From Fibrobacterota bacterium (GTDB taxonomy: Bacteria > Fibrobacterota > Fibrobacteria > UBA11236), in contig CANKII010000003.1 of assembly GCA_947482115.1 (NCBI GenBank), positions 1 through 64,000 of the forward strand: 64,000 nucleotides of DNA. Direction: 5' to 3'. The notes under the pieces were generated by a model. It worked only from the letters and a program-made list of their open reading frames with translations. It searched no databases and was not told where the DNA came from. A program made the position numbers and the translations under genes. Shown in pieces: positions 50,997 through 59,610 of this stretch (within the stretch, counting starts at the first letter, position 1; each line of letters begins with the position of its first letter).

Positions 50997-53285
50997 CTAA
51001 ACGGTCGCCGAGCTTGTCGAGGCGTCGGCCATGCTCATGCGTGCATAGCAGCTGTGGGCGGCTTCAACGAAGAGTTGCGCCTCATGCAGGAAAAGTGAAG
51101 TTTTGTCCTTGTCCAGCCCCTGACCGCGATGGGTGTGGGCCTGGAAATAGTATTGTGCGAATTTCGGGCCGGCGAAGGGATCGTTGAACACACCCGTGTC
51201 ATGGAATTCCTTCGTGAAACGCTCCATCACAATGTCGGGATTGGAGGAGATGTCGATGTCATTCAGCTTGAGCAACGCCTGTGCAGCCAATACCATACCG
51301 TTATAAGCACGCGAACCCGCCGAGACGACATCACCGGATTCAAAACGCAATTGACCTTCGAATAATTCGCGATCCGCGGCCTTGAGGCCGAAGTCGGTCA
51401 GTGTGACCACTTCACCCGCGCATTCACCCATGCCCTTATCCTTCACCGAATACTCGCGCACATCACCCCAGTCCACGTAATAGGACTTGTCGGTTTCATA
51501 CGGCGGGACTTCGATGATATCCTGCAGGCTTTGCATGATGGTGGCCTTGCCGGTGCGCTCCACCCATGCGTGGAAGTTTTCGTCCGGCCGGCGGTGTTGT
51601 GAATACATGCCGGTGATTTTTTCCACCACACCCGGCACGGCCTTGGATGCAATGCCACCCACGCCAATACCGTAAGTTCCACCGTTGTGCTGGAACTGTC
51701 CGCCCAGCACCATCTGGAAATGCGGAACCACGTATCCTGCCACGTTGCGCGAGATGCCGTAGAAGCCGATGTCGGCGATATGGTGATGCGAGCAGGAATT
51801 GAAGCATCCGGAAATTTTAATGCGAAGATTGCGCACGGCATCATCCATGTGTGTGGATTTCTCCGCAAGCTGCTTGCGCAATTCGCCGGCCAAACCGCGC
51901 GAGGAGGAAACACCGAGTTTGCAGGTGTCGGTTCCGGGACAGGCGGTGACGTCGAGAATGGATTCTGCGCCGGGCAAATGCAGGCCGATGGCTTTAAGGT
52001 CGGCATAGAAGGCGGGCAGGTCGTTCTGGCTTACCCAGCGCACCAACAAATTCTGTTCCACCACCGTGCGCACCGAGTCCTTGATGTACTTGCGACAGAT
52101 GGCCGCGAGGTCACGCATTTGATTCGAAGTGATGTCGCCCAGCGGCAAGGTCACAATCACAGCCGCATATCCGGCCTGACTCTGCTGCTTGACGTTGGTC
52201 TTCACCCAGAAATCATATTCCGCATCACCGGTCGCGGCAATCGGCCAAACGCCATTGCCTGCGGGACGCGAAGGTTTTTCATCCAGACGATTCAAATCCT
52301 TAATGTACGCCGCCCACGTTGGATCGAACGGAAGCTTGGCGCGGGCTTCAAGAACCGTCTCGCGGAATTTTTCAAATCCCATGTCGGCCACCAAAAACTT
52401 GATGCGGGCGCGATGGCGTTTTTTCTTCTCGCCCAAACGGGCATACACGCGGCACACGGCCTGCGCAAGCGGGAGGATTTCATCTTCGGATACAAAGTCG
52501 CTGAACAAATGCGCGGAATAAGGCACGGCACCAAGGCCGCCACCCACGTAAAACTCAAAGCCGCGCTTGCCGTCTTTCATCTTCGCAATCAAACCGAGAT
52601 CGTGAATGTTCACCAGACCGGAAGAACCTTCCTTGTCGCCGGAAAATGCGATCTTGAACTTGCGACCAAAATCCTGCGCATCGGGATGTCCCAACAGGAA
52701 CTCAAACATGGCCTGTGCATAAGGCGTGACATCAAACACTTCAGTCGGCGAAACACCGGTCATGGGATCGGCGGAGACATTGCGCACCGCATTGCCGCAG
52801 GCTTCACGGGTCGTAATGCCCAATGCACCGAGACGGCGGTACATGGAGGGACAATTTTCAATGTGGATGTAATGCAACTGAATGGCTTGACGCGTGGTGA
52901 TGTGGCAAATGCCATCGCTGTATTCCTCAGCCAAATCGGCGAACAAATCCATCTGATCGGCTGAAAGACCACCCCAAGGCAATTTGATGCGCTGCATACC
53001 GGGAGCATCCCAATACGTGTCCGGCCCTTTGAATGCCTCGGGAAACGGGATGTTGCGGACGGTTTTGCCATCGTAACGATGGCCATTGTCGTAGCGCTGA
53101 CCGTAGGCTCCCATGCGCAAACGTGTTTCGGCGAACAGCTTGTGGTCGATCTTTCCCATTTTTTTCAGGGCGATGTCGGACTCAAATTCGTCGACATTCA
53201 TTTTCCACAGCGGAGTAATTTTTCCGCTGAGGGCCTCTTTCCAGTATTTGGCCGCGTCACTGGTGTATAATTCTTGTTGGCTCAT
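50997..53285 (-). CDS. Ferredoxin-type sulfite/nitrite reductase (siroheme)
   Basis: A 762-residue assimilatory reductase with both half-repeats. The first is TRQAIQLHYIHIENCPSMYRRL near 115. The [4Fe-4S]-siroheme cysteines are in TACPGTDTCKLG (about 448-455) and SGCFNSCSHHH (about 492-496). Sulfite versus nitrite cannot be decided from sequence. It is longer than usual, with ~120 C-terminal residues after the core; the last ~11 residues (MADASTSSATV) are encoded by a palindromic repeat. Start with a GAGGGGAAG SD. Confidence 0.9.
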   Translation of the reverse strand: MSQQELYTSDAAKYWKEALSGKITPLWKMNVDEFESDIALKKMGKIDHKLFAETRLRMGAYGQRYDNGHRYDGKTVRNIPFPEAFKGPDTYWDAPGMQRIKLPWGGLSADQMDLFADLAEEYSDGICHITTRQAIQLHYIHIENCPSMYRRLGALGITTREACGNAVRNVSADPMTGVSPTEVFDVTPYAQAMFEFLLGHPDAQDFGRKFKIAFSGDKEGSSGLVNIHDLGLIAKMKDGKRGFEFYVGGGLGAVPYSAHLFSDFVSEDEILPLAQAVCRVYARLGEKKKRHRARIKFLVADMGFEKFRETVLEARAKLPFDPTWAAYIKDLNRLDEKPSRPAGNGVWPIAATGDAEYDFWVKTNVKQQSQAGYAAVIVTLPLGDITSNQMRDLAAICRKYIKDSVRTVVEQNLLVRWVSQNDLPAFYADLKAIGLHLPGAESILDVTACPGTDTCKLGVSSSRGLAGELRKQLAEKSTHMDDAVRNLRIKISGCFNSCSHHHIADIGFYGISRNVAGYVVPHFQMVLGGQFQHNGGTYGIGVGGIASKAVPGVVEKITGMYSQHRRPDENFHAWVERTGKATIMQSLQDIIEVPPYETDKSYYVDWGDVREYSVKDKGMGECAGEVVTLTDFGLKAADRELFEGQLRFESGDVVSAGSRAYNGMVLAAQALLKLNDIDISSNPDIVMERFTKEFHDTGVFNDPFAGPKFAQYYFQAHTHRGQGLDKDKTSLFLHEAQLFVEAAHSCYARMSMADASTSSATV
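51003..51026. repeat. Palindromic repeat (family 1 variant) forming a protein C-terminus
   Basis: The core GGTCGCCGAGCTTGTCGAGG is read on the minus strand as DASTSSAT just before the TAG stop codon of the reductase. The native C-terminus was probably a few codons upstream. Confidence 0.75.
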
Positions 53286-53453
53286 GACTTCCCCTCTTCG
53301 GGATTCTTCTCGGGTTTTTTATTCCTAGTAATTTTAAATGTTAATAGCTTATTGCCATTTCGACAACTGCGTAAATTCTGTTTTATTCGTTTAAAAAGCA
53401 GATATTTTTTTATTGTCTAAAAACATACTTTAATGGTATGGATTAAAGCAATT

Positions 53454-55409
53454 TCACTTACCAAGGGCTTTTCGTTTCAATTCCAAATAGTGCTGCGTGT
53501 AGGCCGCACGACCGAGAAATTCGCGATGATCATAGCCGAAGGCCCGGGAGCTGACGGCTAAAACCGGTGGAGCCTGTACTCGCTTGGCCACACCGATGCC
53601 GTTGTACAGATTCCACCAGCGCTCCAAATCCGTGATGAATGCCTGCGCAGTGGGAAAATATTTTTTCAAATCCAAATCAGTCGGCAATCCGAGATTCTTC
53701 GCCAACGAACCTTCGAGATACCATTCAAGTATTTCCTCGGGAGTGGCACGATTCCATCGTTGCACGAAGGCGAAGAAGAGGCGGTCGTGATAGGGATAGT
53801 TCAAAGGATCGCCTTTGCCTTGATCCACGGCTTGTTCCGCGCTGAGTTCAGCGGAGGGAATGACGTCAAAAATTCCCTGTGGGATTACCTCACGATGGTA
53901 GGCTTCAGCATTGAGATAATTTCCCAACGCATAAACGTCTTCCTTCCACAAATCCCCGATGATGGCAAGAAAGCCTGCAATGTCGCCGTACAAGGTGCCG
54001 TAACCCACGGTGAGTTCAGCCTTGTTGGTATTGCATGAAAACACGCCGCCGAAAGAAGCGGCAAGAGCGGCGAGAAGTCTTGCACCGCGATCGCGAGCCT
54101 GCACATTTTCAAAGGCCAGGCCTTCCAACGAGAGCTTCGCTTTTAATTTGCCGTCCAAGGAGGACGCTTCCAATCCATGAAGCTGGCGTTGACTGATGTC
54201 GAGACTTCCTTCGATCGGCAATTCGAGATAAAGACATCCGAGATTTTGCGCCAACATTCGCGCCAAATCCTTCGTCGTGGCGCTGTTAAAACGGCTGGGC
54301 ATATTGACCAACAGCAAATCTTCTGGTTTTAAAAATTCTCCGTAAATCGCTGCGGCCACCGCACTGTCGATTCCACCTGAAATCCCCACCACCACTTTGC
54401 GACAATTGATGGACTCCAGAAATTTTTCCGCACCATAACGAACGGCGGAATGGATTTCGGCGATGGAAAATGGCGGAGGCGTTAAACGATTGCCGTTGGG
54501 CAACCACGAGGGCTGCCCCAACGGCAATACGGTAGCGGCAATCCTTGTGGTTGCCGCTACCGAACCGACTATTGCCACTTCAACAACCGAAATATCTTCG
54601 ATGTACGCAGACATTTCGGTCAATACATTTCCATCACCAGCATACATCGTACTACGGCCATCAAAGGTGTAGATGGTCTTGGCGTTGTTCTGAATCCCAA
54701 CGCAATTCACATACAACAATGGCGATCCAAGTAAACGCGCCTTGGCCCCAAATACGCGGTGGCGTTTATCGTTCTTGCCGCGCGTGAAAGGCGAAGAACT
54801 CAGGTTCAGTGTAAAGTCCGGATGCTTACCCGCCAAAACCTCCATGGGTTTCTGCGCATAGTCATCCTCCCACGCATCTTCGCACAACACCACGCCGACA
54901 CGGAATTGTTTTTCACCGATTTTCCAAACCAACGGTTCTACGAAATCACTCCATGACCGGCCTTCATCCATTGCCAATTTGCGGGCATCGTAGAAATGGC
55001 GCGTATCTTCGAACTCGCGGTAATTGGGCAACAGTGTTTTGATACCGTAGGGACGTCCCAAGGAAGGGTGTTGTTGCGCATTGCCACCGGAAGCCGCGAT
55101 CCACGCGTTGAATTTTCGCGGACGACCATCCTCGGCCTTCGCATTCCAATCCACTGCCACGGTTCCGAAAACAATGGCAGGACCGGAAACCGTTGCTTCA
55201 ACAATGCGTTGATTCCAATATTCACAGTCGAGGAGAAAGGCCTGTCGCTCCCACAAATCACCCAACAAATAACCGGGAATGCACATCTCGGGAAAAACCA
55301 GCAGATCAGTTTTATCGCAATATTCGTTCATCCACCGCAACACAGTTTCCGCGTTACGGGCGGGCTCCCCGGGATGGACTCGCATCTGGCACAGGCCAAC
55401 GCGCAACAT
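53454..55409 (-). CDS. nadE: Glutamine-dependent NAD+ synthetase
   Basis: A 651-residue two-domain enzyme. The N-terminal nitrilase-type glutaminase has Glu in VFPEMCIPGYL near 42, Lys near 128 and Cys in VVLCEDAWEDD near 176. The C-terminal synthetase has the PP-loop VVVGISGGIDSAVAAAIYG near 338 and NKAELTVGYGTLYGDIAGFLAIIGDLWK near 460. The inter-domain linker (about residues 282-306) is encoded by two tandem palindromes. The thioesterase gene is 5 bp upstream. Confidence 0.96.
   Translation of the reverse strand: MLRVGLCQMRVHPGEPARNAETVLRWMNEYCDKTDLLVFPEMCIPGYLLGDLWERQAFLLDCEYWNQRIVEATVSGPAIVFGTVAVDWNAKAEDGRPRKFNAWIAASGGNAQQHPSLGRPYGIKTLLPNYREFEDTRHFYDARKLAMDEGRSWSDFVEPLVWKIGEKQFRVGVVLCEDAWEDDYAQKPMEVLAGKHPDFTLNLSSSPFTRGKNDKRHRVFGAKARLLGSPLLYVNCVGIQNNAKTIYTFDGRSTMYAGDGNVLTEMSAYIEDISVVEVAIVGSVAATTRIAATVLPLGQPSWLPNGNRLTPPPFSIAEIHSAVRYGAEKFLESINCRKVVVGISGGIDSAVAAAIYGEFLKPEDLLLVNMPSRFNSATTKDLARMLAQNLGCLYLELPIEGSLDISQRQLHGLEASSLDGKLKAKLSLEGLAFENVQARDRGARLLAALAASFGGVFSCNTNKAELTVGYGTLYGDIAGFLAIIGDLWKEDVYALGNYLNAEAYHREVIPQGIFDVIPSAELSAEQAVDQGKGDPLNYPYHDRLFFAFVQRWNRATPEEILEWYLEGSLAKNLGLPTDLDLKKYFPTAQAFITDLERWWNLYNGIGVAKRVQAPPVLAVSSRAFGYDHREFLGRAAYTQHYLELKRKALGK
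54490..54562. repeat. Two tandem palindromes inside nadE
   Basis: Hairpin 1 is TTGCCGTTGGG (54490-54500) with CCCAACGGCAA (54517-54527). Hairpin 2 is CGGTAGCGGCAA (54530-54541) with TTGCCGCTACCG (54551-54562). Both are perfect and in an open frame in the linker between glutaminase and synthetase domains. The sequence differs from families 1-3. Confidence 0.85.
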
Positions 55410-55414
55410 GATCT

Positions 55415-55900
55415 TTAGTTCTTTCCCAGTTTGGTTTGCAAATTCAACCGGTGTTCGCGACGAATACCTGCCTCTTCAAAACGCCGCTTCTCTTCATTCG
55501 TTTCGGGAAGGATGGGCGATATCTCCACGGGTTTTCCATCGGCATCCAAAGCAACAAAGGTGAGATAGGCGGAACAGACATGCTCCTCCTCCATAATACC
55601 GAATGGCAAGGAGACGGCAATAACACCCACTTCCATGGATCGATTAAAAACCCGGTTCACCGAGGCCTTCACGGTGATAATGGCCCCTGCGCGCACCGGT
55701 TTGCGAAACACAAGACGGTCTATGGACAAGGTCACCACGGCGCGATGCGCATGCTTTAAGGCGCTGATGGCGGCGATTTTATCGATGATACTCACCAAGC
55801 GGCCGCCGAAGAGATGACCCATGGAATTAAGGTCCGATTGCAGGATGATCTCGGAGGATTCCACTTTGGAGCGGGACACGGTGGCCGGAGTCAAATTCAT
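55415..55900 (-). CDS. Hotdog-fold acyl-CoA thioesterase (YciA-like)
   Basis: A 161-residue single-hotdog enzyme. It has IILQSDLNSMGHLFGGRLVSIIDKIAAISALKHAH near 18 (catalytic Asn/Asp-type region NSMGHLFGG), VTLSIDRLVFRKPVRAGAII and YLTFVALDADGKPVEISP. This is the acyl-CoA hydrolase pattern of YciA/BACH. It is upstream of nadE and divergent from PBP4. Confidence 0.9.
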   Translation of the reverse strand: MNLTPATVSRSKVESSEIILQSDLNSMGHLFGGRLVSIIDKIAAISALKHAHRAVVTLSIDRLVFRKPVRAGAIITVKASVNRVFNRSMEVGVIAVSLPFGIMEEEHVCSAYLTFVALDADGKPVEISPILPETNEEKRRFEEAGIRREHRLNLQTKLGKN

Positions 55901-55940
55901 GGGGGAAAAGGTAGAACCACAAAGGATTTAGATTTTATCC

Positions 55941-57392
55941 GTGTATTGCTTCTCCCCCGGAATTTTGGGACTGGTCTTCACCGGCCTTTGTGTGGCTGCG
56001 CCTCTTCCGGATTCTGCGTTATTAAGTCATCCGCCTCATTCCCAATGGGGTTATGCGCTGACAGATGCCAAAACCGGAGAAGTGGTTTCAGAGAACGAAG
56101 GCCACCGGTTTCTGGTTCCCGCATCCGTGGTCAAACTGCTGACCACCGCCTTCGCCGTGGAGAAGCTCGGAGCCAAACGGAAATTTCCAACCGTACTGTA
56201 CCAGACCGGAAAAATTGAAAACGGTGTGCTCCACGGAGATCTGTGGATTCGTGGCGGCGGGAATCCCGTATTCGGCAGTGATCGGGGAGACTCCTCACAA
56301 CGTCCCGATGCCGCATTTGGATTGTTCGCACGAGCTTTGAAAAAGGCGGGCATTCGCGAAGTGGCCGGAAACGTTTATGGCGACGCCAGCCTGCTCGATC
56401 CGGAAGGCCCTCCGACAGGCGCCATGTGGGAGGATATCGGAAACTATTATGCCGCCGCACCCTCGGGATTGTGTTTTCATGACAATTCGTATTCCCTCTG
56501 GTTGAACTCCGGAATAGAACCGCCGATTTTGGTGCAAGGCACGGACCCGAAGCATGTCGGAATTTACAGCTTTCAAATCAATGCCGAGGATTCCGGACCG
56601 GAACGCGGCGACTCCTGTTACATCCTCGGGGCTTTCTGGAATACTCCACGCCTGATAACGGGGAAATGTCCCGTGGAAAAACAGCCGTTGAAAATTCGCG
56701 GCAGCCTTCCCGATCCGGCATGGACCTGCGCTCGCAACTTCGAGGATTATTTGAACGATCAGGGCATCGCAGTAAAAGGAAAAAACATCGGACGTTCCGA
56801 AGATCCCTTGCCGCCCAAAAGACCCATGCCCAAGGATACGGTGCGGCTCGCCGAGCATTCTTCACCAGACTTGCTGAATCTGATCAGTGTAGTGCACAAC
56901 CGGAGCGACAACCTCTACGCCACCCAGATCCTGACTTTGGCGGCATTGGAAACAGGAGCTCCCGCCAATTCTGCAAGTGGAGTTCAGGCTTTGGAAAGCT
57001 GGCTCGGAACTCAAAAAATTCCGAACCTGCCTGCCGAGTTGCACTTGGTCGATGGCAATGGCCTCTCCATGCAGAACCGCATCACCACGGTGGCGCTGGC
57101 GCAATCGCTTTCCACCTTTACCACGGCACCGTGGTTTCCCGCATGGCGGGAAACCTTGATAGGTGGACAGGGTCATGCGTTCAAGTTCACTCCCTACGCC
57201 GAAGGCTTGCATGGAAAGCTCTGGGCCAAGACCGGCAGCATGACAGGCGTTTCGTCACTCGCAGGTTATATCAAAGCACGCTCCGGTCGCATTCTCGCCT
57301 TCGCTGTAATCGTCAATCATTTTGACGGACCCGTCGCCGAAGTTCGGGATTATTGGGGACCGCTGCTGCGTGCATGGCAGGAACGCTATTAA
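55941..57392 (+). CDS. dacB: D-alanyl-D-alanine carboxypeptidase/endopeptidase (PBP4, S13)
   Basis: A 483-residue periplasmic serine peptidase that trims or cleaves peptidoglycan peptides. The signal peptide ends near CVAAP. The active-site motifs are SxxK in VPASVVKLLTTAFAVEKLG near 56, SxN in VVHNRSDNLYATQIL near 314 and KTG in LWAKTGSMTGVSSLAGY near 430. GTG start with AAAGG about 15 bases upstream. Confidence 0.93.
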   Translation: MYCFSPGILGLVFTGLCVAAPLPDSALLSHPPHSQWGYALTDAKTGEVVSENEGHRFLVPASVVKLLTTAFAVEKLGAKRKFPTVLYQTGKIENGVLHGDLWIRGGGNPVFGSDRGDSSQRPDAAFGLFARALKKAGIREVAGNVYGDASLLDPEGPPTGAMWEDIGNYYAAAPSGLCFHDNSYSLWLNSGIEPPILVQGTDPKHVGIYSFQINAEDSGPERGDSCYILGAFWNTPRLITGKCPVEKQPLKIRGSLPDPAWTCARNFEDYLNDQGIAVKGKNIGRSEDPLPPKRPMPKDTVRLAEHSSPDLLNLISVVHNRSDNLYATQILTLAALETGAPANSASGVQALESWLGTQKIPNLPAELHLVDGNGLSMQNRITTVALAQSLSTFTTAPWFPAWRETLIGGQGHAFKFTPYAEGLHGKLWAKTGSMTGVSSLAGYIKARSGRILAFAVIVNHFDGPVAEVRDYWGPLLRAWQERY

Positions 57393-57402
57393 GCGGATCG
57401 AC

Positions 57403-58227
57403 ATGGAAGCGCCGCTTCCCATTCTCATTACCAATCCGCATTGCTCGGGAGAAATCCCGGAAGAAATTTTTGCCCGCATGTTGGAATGCGGAGAATCTGA
57501 AACGGATTTAAGAAAACGCATTTTCTCCGAGGGCGATCCTTTCACGGACCTTCTTTACGATCTTCCCGTCACCTCCATTTTACGCGCCCCGTATTCCCGC
57601 TTTGCAGTGGACTTGAATCGGGGGCGCGAGGAAGGGGGGCCGGATGGAGTAATCAAATCCGTCGATTTTCAGTTGCGTCCATTTTATGCATCGGATTATC
57701 GGATCAGTGCTGCGGATCGCGAACGACGTTTAATCGCTTACTACGATCCATGGCATCAGAGCATTGATGAAGTATTGAATCGAGGAGGCATCCGCTTTTT
57801 ACTCGACGGACATTCCATGAGTGCGCAAGGCCCCATCATGGGACCGGATTTGGAGAAGCCACGTCCTGCATTGTGTCTGGGTAATTTGGGCGATGTGAAT
57901 GGGGAACCTGTTGACGGGCAAATAGTTTCATTGAATCCTGACATTGCCCGTGCGGTGCGGGATTATGCCAACGAAATTGTCGGTAAGGCATTTCCCAATT
58001 GGGATCGCAGCAATCTGGTTTTGTTGAATCAACCCTTTGATGGCGGCTATGTCGTGGAACAGTACACCCGTCCTCCCTCCCCGCATCCTGTTCCCGGCCT
58101 GCTCTTTGAAATCAATCGCGCTTTGTATTTGAATGAGGATACGGTAGAACCAATTCCAGGTTCAATCGCTATCTGGCAGGGCATTATCCTCGAAATTGCA
58201 CGATTTATTCTAACACAATTACCGTAG
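57403..58227 (+). CDS. N-formylglutamate amidohydrolase family protein
   Basis: A 274-residue hydrolase. It has ILITNPHCSGEIPEEI (metal-binding His type) near 6, SILRAPYSRFAVDLNRGRE near 60, IRFLLDGHSMSAQGP near 130 and VLLNQPFDGGYVVEQYTRPP near 205. The family removes formate from N-formylglutamate in histidine degradation; no hut genes are nearby. The start is the ATG at 57403 with GCGGA upstream; a longer frame overlaps dacB and is rejected. Confidence 0.88.
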   Translation: MEAPLPILITNPHCSGEIPEEIFARMLECGESETDLRKRIFSEGDPFTDLLYDLPVTSILRAPYSRFAVDLNRGREEGGPDGVIKSVDFQLRPFYASDYRISAADRERRLIAYYDPWHQSIDEVLNRGGIRFLLDGHSMSAQGPIMGPDLEKPRPALCLGNLGDVNGEPVDGQIVSLNPDIARAVRDYANEIVGKAFPNWDRSNLVLLNQPFDGGYVVEQYTRPPSPHPVPGLLFEINRALYLNEDTVEPIPGSIAIWQGIILEIARFILTQLP

Positions 58228-58236
58228 TCCCAAAAA

Positions 58237-58355
58237 TCACCCCACCCGTTTGCACCCTCTCCTCTTGAGAGGAGGGTGTTTCACATGGGTCATAAAACCT
58301 TGAAAATCGAGTCCCCTTCCCCTCAAGAGGGGTAAGGGGCTGGGGTTGGGGGTGA
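58237..58355. repeat. Palindromic repeat family 2, two hairpins upstream of CDF operon
   Basis: The ends are TCACCCCACCC and GGGGTTGGGGGTGA. Inside are CACCCTCTCCTCTTGAGAGGAGGGTG (overall palindromic) and CCCCTTCCCCTC/GAGGGG-TAAGGGG. The element ends 4 bp before the TTGACA box of the next operon. Confidence 0.85.
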
Positions 58356-58359
58356 CCCC

Positions 58360-58397
58360 TTGACATCTTTAAGATTGAGATTTAGTCTTAATCTTAA
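58360..58397 (+). promoter_or_regulatory. Promoter and candidate operator of the OMP-cytochrome-CDF operon
   Basis: TTGACA at 58360-58365 is followed after 17 bp by TAGTCT at 58383-58388. A perfect inverted repeat TTAAGATT (58369-58376) and AATCTTAA (58390-58397) sits across the -10 region. A metal-responsive repressor is a reasonable guess given the downstream exporter; the regulator is not in the window. Confidence 0.6.
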
Positions 58398-58415
58398 ACT
58401 AAACAAGGAATCCCC

Positions 58416-59234
58416 ATGCTGAAGAACCCGTTCTCCCCCGCCCCGAAACATTTCGCCCTGATATTGCTACTCGGTACAGCCATCACCTCCGCTTGGGCTG
58501 ATGTGCATCACTTTGGTTATGTCACCGAAACGGGAACGCTTCCCACCGGAACCACGGAGTTTGAAGTTTGGAACACCGCGCGTATCGGCCGGGACGCGTA
58601 TTACTTCGGACTCGATCAGCGTTTGGAATTTGAAACCGGAATTACGGACCATCTGCAAGCTTCGGTGTATTTGAATTGGAATCGAACCACGGAAGCCGAT
58701 ACCACCGGAGCTTTGAGCACCACCAATGACTTTCAAGGTTTCTCCACGGAGTTGAAGTACAAGCTCTCTGATCCTTCGACCGACATTGTGGGCTTCGGGC
58801 TTTATGGTGAACTGGGCTTCAACACCGACGGCATGGAAATCGAAGGCAAAGCGCTCTTCGACAAGAATCTTGGTCCGTGGATTCTGGCGGGTAACCTCAT
58901 CGCAGAAGGTGAAATTGAGAATCGCAGCATGGAATTCGAGGATATTGAATTACAGGCCGTGGCCGCCACAGCCTATGAGATCACACCGCATTTCACGGCT
59001 GGACTGGAACTTCGCAACCACAATGAAATCGAAAGACAATCCGATGACAGCTTTAAATGGATGAATTCTGCCTTGTACCTTGGCCCCTCGGTGGCATATA
59101 CGACCAAGTCTATGACGGTTACCTTTACGGTGTTGTCACAACTGCCCGCTTTGAAAACCGAGGATGGAAAAACCTTTGAACTCCATGATCATGAAAAATT
59201 GGAAGCGCGCCTGCATCTCTCGCTTGATTTCTAA
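58416..59234 (+). CDS. Outer-membrane beta-barrel protein of the CDF operon
   Basis: A 272-residue exported protein with a signal peptide (about 1-29, ending SAWAD). The rest alternates polar and aromatic strands (YYFGLDQRLEFETGITDHLQASVYLNWNR, FSTELKYKLSDP, HFTAGLELRNHNE) and ends LEARLHLSLDF with terminal Phe, the usual barrel signature. It is possibly a small porin for metal release. It overlaps the next gene by about 44 bp. Confidence 0.75.
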   Translation: MLKNPFSPAPKHFALILLLGTAITSAWADVHHFGYVTETGTLPTGTTEFEVWNTARIGRDAYYFGLDQRLEFETGITDHLQASVYLNWNRTTEADTTGALSTTNDFQGFSTELKYKLSDPSTDIVGFGLYGELGFNTDGMEIEGKALFDKNLGPWILAGNLIAEGEIENRSMEFEDIELQAVAATAYEITPHFTAGLELRNHNEIERQSDDSFKWMNSALYLGPSVAYTTKSMTVTFTVLSQLPALKTEDGKTFELHDHEKLEARLHLSLDF

Positions 59235-59601
59235 ATCGCTCTTGAAAAACAAGGCGGGATTCTGTCTCGCTCTGTTCCTGTCCGCCTGTATGAACAATGC
59301 GCCCCCACCGACGGCAAGCCATTTGCAATACGCCGAGGCACACGGTTACAAGACCACGCTCGCCGATTTGCAGGAAGGCCGCGAATTGGTATTGCGCAAA
59401 TGCGAAGGCTGTCATTCGCTGTACCGCTTCAAAAAGGGAAGCCCCGAGAAGTGGCCCGCCATCATGGACAGCATGAGCATTCAGGCCAAATTGACACCCC
59501 GGCAGGACACCCTCATTCGCACCTATCTTATTGTGGTGTCCGGCCACTTGCGGGATTCGCTCACGGCGGCCAAGGCAATGAAGGCTCAAAAAACTCCGTA
59601 G
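59191..59601 (+). CDS. Monoheme c-type cytochrome lipoprotein
   Basis: A 136-residue lipoprotein (lipobox FLSAC, Cys near 32) with one heme site CEGCH near 70, preceded by LQEGRELVLRKC and followed by SLYRFKKGSPEKWPAIMDSM; the Met residues downstream are possible axial ligands. The start at 59191 is chosen for the lipoprotein signal; starts at 59164 or 59185 remain possible. A heme protein between a barrel and a CDF exporter is unusual. Confidence 0.75.
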   Translation: MKNWKRACISRLISKSLLKNKAGFCLALFLSACMNNAPPPTASHLQYAEAHGYKTTLADLQEGRELVLRKCEGCHSLYRFKKGSPEKWPAIMDSMSIQAKLTPRQDTLIRTYLIVVSGHLRDSLTAAKAMKAQKTP

Positions 59602-59610
59602 AGGTCCATC

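Noticed and set aside
47184-58355. CRISPR-like arrays made of the C-rich repeats
   Set aside because: Copies are palindromic, variable in length and widely separated, with no regular spacers and no cas genes.
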